Assembly (NCBI RefSeq): GCF_002095395.1
Contig: NZ_MJEI01000075.1
Span: forward strand, 1 to 64,000
Origin: Williamsia sp. 1135
GTDB taxonomy: Bacteria > Actinomycetota > Actinomycetes > Mycobacteriales > Mycobacteriaceae
Reading direction: 5' to 3'
Length of the DNA stretch: 64,000 nt
Shown here: one piece after another, positions 54,031 to 63,043 of the stretch
Layout of the letters: every line of letters starts with the position of its first letter
How positions within the stretch are numbered: position 1 is the first letter of the stretch
Notes under the pieces: model-generated
What the model was told of the DNA's origin: nothing
The model's database searches: none
What the model saw: only the letters and a program-made list of their open reading frames with translations
Position numbers and translations under genes: made by a program

Positions 54031-56408
54031 TGCCGCTGCGATTGATCGAGTTCGACGACGTCAGCGACAACCGCTACGGCGGCAAAGCATCCGGTCTCGC
54101 CGAATTGCGCCGCCTCGGACTTCCGGTGCCGGTGGGATTTGTCATCGCCTACGCTTCCGAGCAGGTGACCGCCGGTGACGCCGGGGACTGGTTCGCGCGG
54201 ATGACCGCCGTCGGCGCTACTCCGGTGGCCGTCAGGTCCTCGGCAGTCGGTGAAGATGGTGACGATCAATCCTTTGCCGGGCAATACGATTCCGTGCTCG
54301 GTGTCGACTCCGTCGATCACTTCGTCCGAGCCATTCGCGCGTGCGCCGCCTCTGTGCATTCTCGGCGAGTCTCGTCGTACAGCGGACAACAGACCGCCAC
54401 CATGCATCTGGTGGTTCAGCAGATGGTGGACGCGCGCGCCGCGGGGGTGGTGTTCACCGCGGATCCGGCCACCGGCCGGCGCGACCTCATGGTCATCGAC
54501 GCCATTGCCGGACTCGGCGAAGCGCTCGTCGACGGCACCGCATCCCCGGACCATCTCGTCCTCGATATCGACGGCAGCCCCGCAGTCCGTGAGGTCGGTG
54601 GAACGCCGGTGTTGTCGACCGACGAGATCGCCGACATCCGGGCCGGTGCTTTACGTGCCGCAGAACACTGGGGCAGGCCCATGGACCTCGAGTGGGCGAT
54701 CGACCAATCCGGGACACTGTGGTGGCTGCAGGCCCGTCCGATCACCACGCTGCCCGGCGATCTGAACGAGATGGATTCGCCTCTCGCAGGGGAAGATCAC
54801 GTCTACACGCGCTGCAACATCGGAGAGATGATGCCGGGGGCATTCTGCCCGTTGACCGCATCGGTTTCCGGCTTCGCCATCGACTACGCGATGCAGATGA
54901 CCCAGGTGGTGGCGCGGGCGCAGCAGAGTTATCAGAAGCCATGGCTGCAGGTCGGCTATTTCCAAGGACACATGTTCTTGAACATGACCGAGGGGACAGG
55001 ACTGAGCTCAGGCCTCCTCGGCAACTCTCTAGAGCAGTTCTCGATTTCGATCTGCGGTCGGGTTGTCGACGAGCTGAAGCCCAAACCGCCGAAACCGTTC
55101 ATTGCGAAACTGATCAACACGGTTCGGCTCAGCACATACGCATTGTCCGCCGGTCCCGCGATCCGGCGCCTGCAGGACCAAATTGCCGAGTTCCGCATCC
55201 CGACCAGTGACGATCCGCGACTTGTGTTGCATGAGTTGGAATCTGGCGTCGAGCGGTATTGCGACATCACGCTGACTCACGTGCGGTCTTCGTCGCGCGC
55301 GGCAGTCGCGGCCAACATCCTCGAAGGCGTCTTGATGAAACAGGCGGTCAAGGCGGGACGTGGCGAGGACGAGGGGCGAGCCGACGCAACCCGGCTCATG
55401 GCCGGAGCATCCGAGGTCGAGAGTGCCCTCATGCTCGAAGAGCTCGACGCGGTGGTACACGCCGTGGCCGCCGACGCGGTGGCCGCCGAGATGTTCTTGG
55501 CCGCGACGCCGGGCACCGCCATCTCCGAGTTGCGAACCTCGGGCGACTCGATCAGTCAGGCGTTGGAGCAGTTCCTTGCTCGTCACGGCCACCGCGGGTA
55601 TCGAGAACTGTGTATGCGTGACCCATCGTGGGCGGAGGATCCAGAAGGGCTCGGTGCCATGATGCAGGTGATGGTGCGGTCGGCGCTCGATCCGACTACG
55701 ACCAGGCCGACCAGCATCGACGTCGAGGCGTCCACATCGTCTACCGTCAGGCTTCTTGCACGGTTGGCGCAGGGTGGCGCCCGCGGGCGCGAGGAGACCA
55801 AATCGAAGATGGCGCTGATGGCGCACTCGCTCAAGCTCGGTTACCGGCACCTCGGTGAGGTGCTGGCGAAGGAGGGACGACTGCCCGACTCGGATCTGGT
55901 GTTCTTCTTCGACCGTGCGGAACTGACCCGCATCGTCGGTTCGGAAGACGTCACCGGACTCGTCCAGAGCGCGGTGAAGCGTCGCGAAGCGCTGGCATTT
56001 CAGAGCTCTCTCGAGTTCGCCGATGTTTCTGTCGGGCGGCCCACCCCGCTGATCGCCCGTCCGCAACTTAGTGTCACCGGCGATGAGATCGTCGGCAGGC
56101 CCGCCAGCCGTGGTTCCGTGGAAGGCGTGGTGCGCGTGGCGAAATCGATCGTCGACGCGCGCCAAGTGCAGCGTGGTGAGATCCTGGTGGCCCCGGTCAC
56201 CGACGTGGGGTGGACGCCGTACTTCACGGTCATCGCTGCACTCGTCACCGATATCGGCAGCTCTGTGTCCCACGGTGCTGTGGTGGCGCGCGAGTACGGT
56301 CTGCCCTGCGTCGTGAACACCCTGGTCGCCACGCAGGCGCTCAAGACGGGCGATCGAGTTCGAGTGGACGGTGACCGAGGTGTGATCACGCGTCTCGATC
56401 GGCCCTGA
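54027..56408 (+). CDS. PEP-synthase / rifampicin-phosphotransferase-like enzyme
   Basis: A 793-aa three-part enzyme. Residues 1-250 are the ATP-grasp PEP/pyruvate-binding domain (NRYGGKASGLAELRRLGLPVP, VAVRSSAVGEDGDDQSFAGQY, PMDLEWAIDQSGTLWWLQARP). A long middle region of about 400 residues resembles the substrate domain of Rph rather than the PEP synthase barrel. The C-terminal swivelling phosphohistidine domain has GSSVSHGAVVAREYGLPCVV with His749. Such enzymes use ATP to phosphorylate the His and pass beta-phosphate to an acceptor, rifampicin in Rph or pyruvate in PpsA. The acceptor here is unknown. Coupled by 4-bp overlap to the F420 oxidoreductase. Confidence 0.87.
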   Translation: MMPLRLIEFDDVSDNRYGGKASGLAELRRLGLPVPVGFVIAYASEQVTAGDAGDWFARMTAVGATPVAVRSSAVGEDGDDQSFAGQYDSVLGVDSVDHFVRAIRACAASVHSRRVSSYSGQQTATMHLVVQQMVDARAAGVVFTADPATGRRDLMVIDAIAGLGEALVDGTASPDHLVLDIDGSPAVREVGGTPVLSTDEIADIRAGALRAAEHWGRPMDLEWAIDQSGTLWWLQARPITTLPGDLNEMDSPLAGEDHVYTRCNIGEMMPGAFCPLTASVSGFAIDYAMQMTQVVARAQQSYQKPWLQVGYFQGHMFLNMTEGTGLSSGLLGNSLEQFSISICGRVVDELKPKPPKPFIAKLINTVRLSTYALSAGPAIRRLQDQIAEFRIPTSDDPRLVLHELESGVERYCDITLTHVRSSSRAAVAANILEGVLMKQAVKAGRGEDEGRADATRLMAGASEVESALMLEELDAVVHAVAADAVAAEMFLAATPGTAISELRTSGDSISQALEQFLARHGHRGYRELCMRDPSWAEDPEGLGAMMQVMVRSALDPTTTRPTSIDVEASTSSTVRLLARLAQGGARGREETKSKMALMAHSLKLGYRHLGEVLAKEGRLPDSDLVFFFDRAELTRIVGSEDVTGLVQSAVKRREALAFQSSLEFADVSVGRPTPLIARPQLSVTGDEIVGRPASRGSVEGVVRVAKSIVDARQVQRGEILVAPVTDVGWTPYFTVIAALVTDIGSSVSHGAVVAREYGLPCVVNTLVATQALKTGDRVRVDGDRGVITRLDRP

Positions 56409-56551
56409 CCTGTTGTACTGAGCGGCGTTTCGATCGAGCGGCGCGCGTGATCAGATTTCCGGGCGGACTTCGATCGCACCCTCTACAGTGAGACTGAGGT
56501 CACAGCCGAAGGCTGAGACCGCCACGTCCGACGACACCAGGGGATACGCCA

Positions 56552-58156
56552 ATGACAGTCGCTGCAGACTCGACCAGCGAGGTCCTCCTCGAACCGATGC
56601 GCTCGAGTCGAAATACCTGGAACACCCAGGTACGACGACACGCTCTGATGACACCAGATGAGATCGCCGTCAAATATCTCGGTGCCGCAACCACCTGGCG
56701 TGACCTCGACGACCGATCGCACCGCTTTGCCGCGGCTCTGCAACACCGCGGCGTCCATTTCGGCGACCGTATCTTGATCGCGTTGCTCAATCGAACCGAA
56801 TACGTCGAGGCGGTGCTCGGAGCGAATCTGATCGGCGCGATCCCGGTCCCTGTCAACATCCGCATGAGCCCGGCCGAGGTGGGCTACCTGGTTCAGGACA
56901 GTGGCGCCAGGATCATTCTCACCGAACGACTTCTTGCACCGCTCGCAGATGCGGTGCGAGCGTCCACGGGCACCATCGACACCACCATCGTCGTAGACGC
57001 CGGAGACAGCGCCGATCACCTCGACTACGAGACGTTCCTCGCGCAGGATCCCGTTGAGCCGGCAGAAGTCGATATTCCTGAAGACACCGTGGCCCTCATC
57101 ATGTACACCTCGGGAACCACCGGAAAGCCCAAGGGCGCCATGCTGACCCACGCCAACCTGCAATCGCAGGCGATGACGACGATTAATGCATCTGATGGCA
57201 AGCCGGGTGACATTGCCTCGGTCGTGCCCCCGATCTTCCATATCGCGGGCATCGCCGCCTTCGCTCCGGTCTTCTATCGCGGCATCCGGGCGGTCATCCA
57301 TCCACTCGGCGCGTTCGACCCGGACGACATGCTCGACACCTTGGAGCGTGAAGGCACGACATCGGTATTCATGGTGCCCGCCCAGTGGCAGGCGGTCTGC
57401 GCTGCCCAAAGGGCCAAGCCCCGCCACCTGAAGCTGCGGACTATCAGTTGGGGAGCTGCGCCGGCTCCCGATACCGTGCTCGAAGAGATGAATGAACTGT
57501 TCCCCGAAGCACTCAACATGACTGCATTCGGGCAAACCGAGATGTCGCCGGTCACAACCCTTCTCGAGGGTCAGGACGCCATTCGGAAGATTGGGTCGAT
57601 CGGCAAAGTGGTGCCCGCGGTGACTGCCCGAATCGTCGATCCTCTGATGGAGGACGTCAAACCCGGCGAGGTCGGCGAAATCGTCTATCGCGGGCCCAAT
57701 CTGATGAAAGGCTACTGGCGGAATCCACAGGCGACGGCAGATGCGTTCCGGGGCGGCTGGTTCCATTCCGGCGATCTGGTTCGGCAAGACGACGAGGGTT
57801 TTCTGTACGTGGTCGACAGAGCCAAAGACATGATCATCTCCGGTGGAGAGAACATCTACTGCGCCGAAGTCGAGAACGTGCTCTACAGCCATCCTGCCAT
57901 CGCCGAAGCCGCCATCATCGGCCGGGCGCATCCGAAATGGGGTGAGGTGCCGGTTGCAGTAGTCGTTTTGGCTGAGGGCACCAACTCGCTCACACTCGAC
58001 GACCTGGGACCTCACCTCGACGAGAACTTGGCGCGCTTCAAACACCCCAAGGACCTCATCGTCGTCGACGAACTACCACGCAATCCCGGTGGCAAGGTCG
58101 TCAAACCCAAACTCCGCGATGCGTACGGCAGTAAGGACGCCGGTCTGACTCATTGA
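56552..58156 (+). CDS. Acyl-CoA synthetase (AMP-binding)
   Basis: A 534-aa AMP-forming ligase. P-loop IMYTSGTTGKPKGAMLTHAN (about 184-203), FGQTEMSPVTTLLEG, hinge GGWFHSGDLVRQDDEGFLYVVDRAKDMIISGGENIYCAEVE and catalytic Lys in NPGGKVVKPKLRD. The N terminus (NTWNTQVRRHALMTPDEIAVKYLG) is that of FadD-type aliphatic or aromatic acid CoA ligases. It begins 143 bp after the PEP-synthase-like gene, with GGGGAT before the ATG; it may belong to the same pathway by activating the carboxylic acid product. Confidence 0.92.
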   Translation: MTVAADSTSEVLLEPMRSSRNTWNTQVRRHALMTPDEIAVKYLGAATTWRDLDDRSHRFAAALQHRGVHFGDRILIALLNRTEYVEAVLGANLIGAIPVPVNIRMSPAEVGYLVQDSGARIILTERLLAPLADAVRASTGTIDTTIVVDAGDSADHLDYETFLAQDPVEPAEVDIPEDTVALIMYTSGTTGKPKGAMLTHANLQSQAMTTINASDGKPGDIASVVPPIFHIAGIAAFAPVFYRGIRAVIHPLGAFDPDDMLDTLEREGTTSVFMVPAQWQAVCAAQRAKPRHLKLRTISWGAAPAPDTVLEEMNELFPEALNMTAFGQTEMSPVTTLLEGQDAIRKIGSIGKVVPAVTARIVDPLMEDVKPGEVGEIVYRGPNLMKGYWRNPQATADAFRGGWFHSGDLVRQDDEGFLYVVDRAKDMIISGGENIYCAEVENVLYSHPAIAEAAIIGRAHPKWGEVPVAVVVLAEGTNSLTLDDLGPHLDENLARFKHPKDLIVVDELPRNPGGKVVKPKLRDAYGSKDAGLTH

Positions 58157-58232
58157 TTTCGAGTTGACGGCGATGTTCGCACCAGGTTGGTGCCGCGACG
58201 GGTGTGAATGCAATTTCTCGGTGGGGGAGCAG

Positions 58233-58661
58233 ATGGAATCAGCTGCGCTGGTGGCGCGCGTCGCCGCACGCATCGCAACAGTCACGGGCGGGCGCGGCAT
58301 GCGATCAATCGCCCGATTCAACAAGTATGTGACTAACCGCGTGACTCTTGTCTGGGCGAAGCGAGTGCCGCACATGGCCGTGATCGAGCACCTCGGACGC
58401 AGAAGCGGGCGGTCATACGAAACGCCCGTGATGGTGTTCGTATCGGAGTCGACAATCTCGATCGTGCTCAATTACGGGACTGCGTCGGACTGGGTTCGAA
58501 ATGTGGTGGCTGCCGGTCACGCGGAAGTCGTGCATCTCAATCGTCGTTTCCGCCTCGACGAACCCCGACTCGTTCCGGCGTCGCAATCACAGGTACCGCT
58601 ACGCACTGAGGACACCTCGGCCAAACAGGTGCTCACCGCTGTGTTGAGACCGGAGAGCTGA
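58233..58661 (+). CDS. Ddn-type deazaflavin nitroreductase family protein (second)
   Basis: A 142-aa split-barrel protein. After a short helix the family core reads HMAVIEHLGRRSGRSYETPVMVFVSESTISIVLNYG, followed by SDWVRNVVAAGHAEVVHLNRRFRLDEPRLV. This is the FDOR-B/nitroreductase group, in which F420 or haem may bind. GGGGGAGCAG before the ATG fixes the start. It comes after the acyl-CoA synthetase gene by about 75 bp on the same strand. Confidence 0.87.
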   Translation: MESAALVARVAARIATVTGGRGMRSIARFNKYVTNRVTLVWAKRVPHMAVIEHLGRRSGRSYETPVMVFVSESTISIVLNYGTASDWVRNVVAAGHAEVVHLNRRFRLDEPRLVPASQSQVPLRTEDTSAKQVLTAVLRPES

Positions 58662-58728
58662 CCCGCACTTCGGCGTACAGACTGTGCGCGTGGGGTTGAT
58701 AGCGACGGTGTTCGGGTATGAGACTTCC

Positions 58729-58890
58729 ATGACCGACAAAAAGACCGACCCCCATACCGAAGACGCCGGCACCGGACCAGAGGGCGCGAACTCCGACGTA
58801 CAGTCCGATCCCGCCGAAGGCGAGACGTCCGGCGACTGGTCCGGAGAAGGTGGGGCCACCCAGGAGGGACCCGCAACAGACAACGACTGA
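58729..58890 (+). CDS. Small acidic, disordered protein
   Basis: A 53-aa protein rich in Asp, Glu, Gly, Thr and Pro, with no predicted fold: it starts MTDKKTDPHTEDAGTGPEG and ends GDWSGEGGATQEGPATDND. I do not recognise a function. Such short acidic proteins occur in this lineage, but coding status rests mainly on codon bias and on its isolation between two real genes. No strong ribosome site is seen. Confidence 0.5.
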   Translation: MTDKKTDPHTEDAGTGPEGANSDVQSDPAEGETSGDWSGEGGATQEGPATDND

Positions 58891-58964
58891 TCGCGAGCCC
58901 GCAGTCCGAAAGTGGGCAGGCGATGTAGGTGCGGGTCGAGCAGACGTCGGGGATCATGGGGCTC

Positions 58965-59852
58965 ATGAGAACCGAACACGACGCTTGGCCCGCACTTCCG
59001 CTGGATTCGTGGGTAAGCACCAGGGATACGCTGCAGCTGTGGACCCAGATTGTCGGAAAGACACGCATGGCTCTGGGGCCGCAGATCAATCATTGGTGGG
59101 GCGTTCCGCTCTATGTGGACGCACGAGGACTCACCACGTCCCTGATGCCAGCCGGAAGTCGCGGCCTGGAAATCCGCTTCGACTTCGTGGATCACGAGCT
59201 ACTCATCCTCGCCACCGACGGCAGTATTCGCCGCATGAAGCTCAAGCCGCGAACTGTTGCTGACTTCTATGCCGAGTACACCGGCCACCTGACCGATCTC
59301 GGGTTCGACATCGCAATCGTCGGAACTCCCGTCGAACTGCCCGACGCCACCCCATTCTCCGAAGACACCACGCACGCGTCGTACGACGCGGACGCCGTTC
59401 CTCGCTTCTGGCTGTCGCTCGTGTCTGCGCACGGTGTCTTCTCGAAGTTCCGTGGTGAGTTTCGCGGAAAATCGTCACCCGTCCATTTCTTCTGGGGCGC
59501 ATTCGATCTGGCCGTCACCCGGTTCTCGGGACGGCCGGCGCCCCAGCATCCCGGTGGCGTTCCGAACTGTCCCGACTGGGTCATGCACGAGGCATACAGC
59601 GACGAGGTCTCCAGCGCGGGTTACTGGCCCGGTGGCGTCGAAGAAGGCGTTTTCTACGCATACGCGTACCCCCATCCCGACGGGTACGACACCCATCCAG
59701 CCGTCGAGGCCCCCGCGCACTGGGACTCCACGCTGGGGGAGTACGTGCTGCCCTATCATCTGGTGCGACGAGCGGCGGATCCGGACGCCATGGTGCTGGC
59801 GTTCCTCGAGCAGACCCACCGCGCGGCGGTGGAGACGGCGGGCTGGAACTAG
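58965..59852 (+). CDS. DUF5996 family protein
   Basis: A 295-aa protein recognisable as DUF5996: AWPALPLDSWVSTRDTLQLWTQIVGKTRMALGPQINHWWGVPLYV (about 6-50), then HELLILATDGSIRRMKLKPRTVADFY, HFFWGAFDLAVTRFSGRPAP and YPHPDGYD. It is likely cytosolic, with unknown biochemistry. Two ATGs are close (58956 and 58965); neither has a strong ribosome site, and I used the one nearest the conserved start. It is convergent with the ZapE-like gene, with 10 bp between stops. Confidence 0.88.
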   Translation: MRTEHDAWPALPLDSWVSTRDTLQLWTQIVGKTRMALGPQINHWWGVPLYVDARGLTTSLMPAGSRGLEIRFDFVDHELLILATDGSIRRMKLKPRTVADFYAEYTGHLTDLGFDIAIVGTPVELPDATPFSEDTTHASYDADAVPRFWLSLVSAHGVFSKFRGEFRGKSSPVHFFWGAFDLAVTRFSGRPAPQHPGGVPNCPDWVMHEAYSDEVSSAGYWPGGVEEGVFYAYAYPHPDGYDTHPAVEAPAHWDSTLGEYVLPYHLVRRAADPDAMVLAFLEQTHRAAVETAGWN

Positions 59853-59862
59853 TCGCGGCTGT

Positions 59863-60900
59863 TCACCCGTGGTTCGGGGAGTCGAGACCGGTCTTGCTGC
59901 GCAGCAGTTGCATGCGGCTGGCCATGCGAAACGCGTCGGGGCGGTGGACAGCGCTTTCGAGGAACGTCGTGAGTTCGTGGGGGGATATGAAGTGGAGGCG
60001 CACGTCGGCATCGACAAGTACGTCGATGAGATTGATAAACCGTTGCTGCGCCTCAGGATTGGTGTCCCGAAGTAACGGAACGCCGGTGACCGTCCAGGTG
60101 GAGAAGGTGCGGGCCCACTCCAGGTACTCAATTGTCGATGTCGGGGCGTTGCAGATCTGGTCGAACGTAGCCCACAGGTGACCGGAGCGCGCCGCGAGAA
60201 TCGGGAAACGGCGACCGCGAACGGTCACAGTCGTTTCCTGGACGCAGTCAGGCAGCACGGCCGATGTTTTCGTCGTCCAGGTGCCGGACGCGAAGCCGAA
60301 TGAATGGTCGATCCGGAGTGAGCGGTAGTCGTCGGGACCCTCGAGATGGAATATGCCCATGTTGGTCTTGTTCAAATCTATCCCGGGCTCAAAGGTGTGG
60401 TGCCAGATCGGGTTGGGCAACAGATCGTCCGGGGCATAGTTGGACGTCGCGAGCACCAACACCCCTTGGCGGAAGGCGTGATCGAGCAACCGGGTGAGCA
60501 AACGTGCGTCGCCGGAGTCGTGGACGTGCAACTCATCGAAGAACAGCAACCTGCCGGTACCGGTTACCGCCTCGATGGCCCGATCAACTGCTTCTCGCTC
60601 GGTCCGGTGATCATGAATGCTGCGGTGCAGTTCGTCGAAGAAGCCGTGGAAGTGGACGCGAGTCTTCCGGTTCGTCGGCAATGCCGAATAAAAGGCATCG
60701 GTCAGCCATGACTTCCCTCGACCTGCCTCGCCATAGATATACAGTCCGCGAGATGTCGACCGCCGTTTCGGCTTTTCATCGAGGTTTGCCGCGAAATCGG
60801 CCAGCCGGTCGAGTAGTCGGCGCTGGCCGACGTCCAAGGAGAATCCAGCCTGAGTCGCTGCTGCATCTACCGCCGCAACGAGCTGTTGCTTCGTGTGCAC
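59863..60900 (-). CDS. zapE: ZapE/AFG1-like ATPase
   Basis: A 345-aa AAA-related P-loop ATPase of the AFG1/LACE1 family, named ZapE in E. coli for its role at the division ring. Walker A is GLYIYGEAGRGKSWLTDAF (about 52-70) and Walker B is RLLFFDELHVHDSGDARLLTRLL. The segments LVLATSNYAPDDLLPNPIWHH and GIFHLEGPDDYR, with the C-terminal DADVRLHFISPHELTTFL, are characteristic. GTG start. It may link membrane or division status to protein handling; in actinobacteria the role is not established. Divergent from the membrane protein by 99 bp. Confidence 0.87.
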   Translation of the reverse strand: MHTKQQLVAAVDAAATQAGFSLDVGQRRLLDRLADFAANLDEKPKRRSTSRGLYIYGEAGRGKSWLTDAFYSALPTNRKTRVHFHGFFDELHRSIHDHRTEREAVDRAIEAVTGTGRLLFFDELHVHDSGDARLLTRLLDHAFRQGVLVLATSNYAPDDLLPNPIWHHTFEPGIDLNKTNMGIFHLEGPDDYRSLRIDHSFGFASGTWTTKTSAVLPDCVQETTVTVRGRRFPILAARSGHLWATFDQICNAPTSTIEYLEWARTFSTWTVTGVPLLRDTNPEAQQRFINLIDVLVDADVRLHFISPHELTTFLESAVHRPDAFRMASRMQLLRSKTGLDSPNHG

Positions 60901-60999
60901 TCAGGCAGCATCCCATGTTGGTTCGGTGCATTCTCAATCCGAGGTCCGGACGTTTGTCGATCGAGGGTGAAGGGTAACTCTGCCTCGGAAGGGGGAGAA

Positions 61000-62016
61000 A
61001 TGCCATCCATTTTGCTGATCGCCGACCCAGGGGCCCCGGCAACGATCGCGGAACACCTGAGCGACTCACTGTCACACCCGCTCGCGGACGACACCGAGCA
61101 CGACCGTTGGAGAGTGTCCACCCGAGAGTACGCATACCCGATCGATGAACAGTCTGAATTTGCAGAGGTCATAGGCACCGTCGAACCCGAGGCCGAGGCC
61201 GAGGACGTCGTCATCTACCTCACCGACATGCCTCGACGGCAGGGAACGACTCCCGTGATCGCCGACCTCAGCGTGGCGGATCACTTCGGGATGATATCGA
61301 TTCCCGGGCTGGGCGGGGCGTTCACCGAGCGTCGGGTGAGAGACCTGACGCGAACAGTTGTGGCCGAGGTGACGCACCAACCGGATACACCTGACGTGCC
61401 AGGGCGAATGCGAAGGATTGAGGACCACGGCAACGTCCACTATGTCGCACCGTCTGCTCTCTCGCGGCTCCGACTGCTTGCGGGCATGGTGTATGCCAAT
61501 CGGCCGTGGCGATTGGTAACCGGCATGTCAAAGGTGATGATGGCGGCGTTCGCCACCGGGGCGGTGAGTCTCGCATACCCGACGATGTGGCAGCTTTCTG
61601 CCACCATGGGGCCTTGGCGTCTGAGCGCTGCCACCGTATTGGCGACCGTCGCGATGATCGCGTGGCTCGTCGTTGAACACAATTTGTGGGAAAAGCCGCC
61701 GGCAACCGGCGACCGCGAACGCGCGGTTCTGTACAACGCATCGACCCTCGTCACCCTGACAATCGGAGTGGTTGTCTTCCATGCCGGGGTGTTCATCCTG
61801 CTGCTGTTGACAGCGTGGTGGACCATACCGCCGCAGATGGTCACCGAAAACATCGGTCATCCGATGGACTTCTCGTCACTGTTACTGATGGCCTGGTTGG
61901 TGGCTGCTATCGCCACGCTGGGCGGCGCACTGGGGTCGGGCATGGAGGACGACGAGGCCGTGAAGGCCGCGGCATATGGGGTTCGGCAACGCCAGCGATT
62001 CGACCGAGGGAACTGA
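61000..62016 (+). CDS. Four-helix membrane protein with soluble N-terminal domain
   Basis: A 338-aa protein that I do not recognise. The first 160 residues form a soluble alpha/beta domain (SILLIADPGAPATIAEHLSDSL; VVIYLTDMPRRQGTTPVIADLS), which looks like a nucleotide- or metabolite-binding fold. Four hydrophobic helices follow between about residues 190 and 320 (LVTGMSKVMMAAFATGAVSLA, LSAATVLATVAMIAWLVVE, LTIGVVVFHAGVFILLLLTAWW, LLLMAWLVAAIATLGGALG), then a short basic tail. GGGGGAGAA precedes the ATG. Found in actinobacterial genomes as a hypothetical protein, as far as I recall. Confidence 0.82.
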   Translation: MPSILLIADPGAPATIAEHLSDSLSHPLADDTEHDRWRVSTREYAYPIDEQSEFAEVIGTVEPEAEAEDVVIYLTDMPRRQGTTPVIADLSVADHFGMISIPGLGGAFTERRVRDLTRTVVAEVTHQPDTPDVPGRMRRIEDHGNVHYVAPSALSRLRLLAGMVYANRPWRLVTGMSKVMMAAFATGAVSLAYPTMWQLSATMGPWRLSAATVLATVAMIAWLVVEHNLWEKPPATGDRERAVLYNASTLVTLTIGVVVFHAGVFILLLLTAWWTIPPQMVTENIGHPMDFSSLLLMAWLVAAIATLGGALGSGMEDDEAVKAAAYGVRQRQRFDRGN

Positions 62017-62088
62017 CCCTGTTCGCCCGCGACCTATCCAATCGGCGGCTGAGTCGGTTCGCCGACAAGAACTCATAACTGCAAGTAC

Positions 62089-62795
62089 TCACATGTCATC
62101 GTTATTCAGCGCGCCCAGGTCGACTTGCCGCCGCGAGTTCGCGATAGCGGTAACGGTGCAGTTGCCGACGTATCCGTCTCGGTCGAACATGGTGGCGGTG
62201 CCGACCGAGATCCCGGCGTTCGAGCGTTGATTGTCTGCTCGCAGACCCAGCCCCGTCCCACGGGGGAGGCGAATCAACGCGAGGGTGGTGTCGATGTTGA
62301 TGAATCCGGCCCCAGCTGACCCCCAATGACACACCAGACTCGTTGTCTCGGCCATTACCGCGGCGCGCACGAATGGCGACATCTCCTCGCCGGCTACCAG
62401 AGGTGGGAAGTTCTGCCACGCGGTTTTACGGTGAGAGTTCTGGTGGGAGGCGAAGTCGCCGCTCCAGCCTCCGTCTGTGCTGCTGAACAGGGGCGGGGAC
62501 GGTTGATCCACGCAGTCGGGGGGAGTGGGTAGCGGCTCGTCACCGTCGCCTCCGCGCAGACGCCGTCGACTCCGACCGGGGCACACAGATCCACCGTGAG
62601 TCGGACCGGAACGAAATCCCGCGACTCCGCTGCATGCTCGATCGCCCGGGCGAGCACGCCGCATACCGCGTATCCGCCGACCTGCCGGTTCGACCAGGGG
62701 CTGACCGAGAGTGCTTGCGGCACCAAGGTTCCGTCAACGCCACTCAAGAAAAACGACTGTACGGCCGAGGTTGACGCAGCTTTCGCCATACACAA
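62089..62795 (-). pseudogene. Acyl-CoA thioesterase-like gene, broken
   Basis: Two frames together give one TesB-like thioesterase. The first (from about 62789) reads VQSFFLSGVDGTLVPQALSV, SPWSNRQVGGYAVCGVLARA and up to VCAEATVTSRYPL; the second continues DCVDQPSPPLFSSTDGGWSG, then the double-hotdog C-terminal half with TTSLVCHWGSAGAGFINIDT, LALIRLPRGTGLGLRADNQ and AGISVGTATMFDRDGY. The frames change near 62510-62545, and the middle hotdog strands expected between them are missing, so both a frameshift and a deletion of some 40 codons are implied. The IS21-type element begins about 35 bp upstream of its start, probably separating it from its promoter. Confidence 0.78.
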
Positions 62796-62832
62796 AAGTG
62801 AAACACGTTCGCCGCCGGCGCGCGAGGATGTC

Positions 62833-62950
62833 GGCGGACATGAAAAACTGCCCGTAGGCGGACATGAAAGTGCCCACTGACGGCCAATAAGAACTGCTCA
62901 CTGGCGGGCACGAATGTGCCCGTTGCCGGCCATGAATCTGCCCAGTCCTG
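62833..62950. repeat. Five subterminal repeats of the IS21-type element
   Basis: Degenerate units of 23-24 bp, beginning at 62833, 62857, 62881, 62904 and 62927, share the pattern GGCSGNCATGAANNTGCCC (for example GGCGGACATGAAAGTGCCC). IS21 elements carry such repeats as transposase binding sites. Confidence 0.8.
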
Positions 62951-63043
62951 TTGATCCCAGTGCGGCGCGTCTGCGCCGTGGGGGCCTCTCCCGAGGTTCG
63001 ATGTCGATGCCTAGTCGATTCGAATCACCCGGGAGAGACCACA

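Noticed and set aside
54341-56273. Long opposite-strand frame (414 codons) inside the PEP-synthase-like gene
   Set aside because: The forward frame contains full domain motifs; the reverse frame is His/Arg-rich and shows none.
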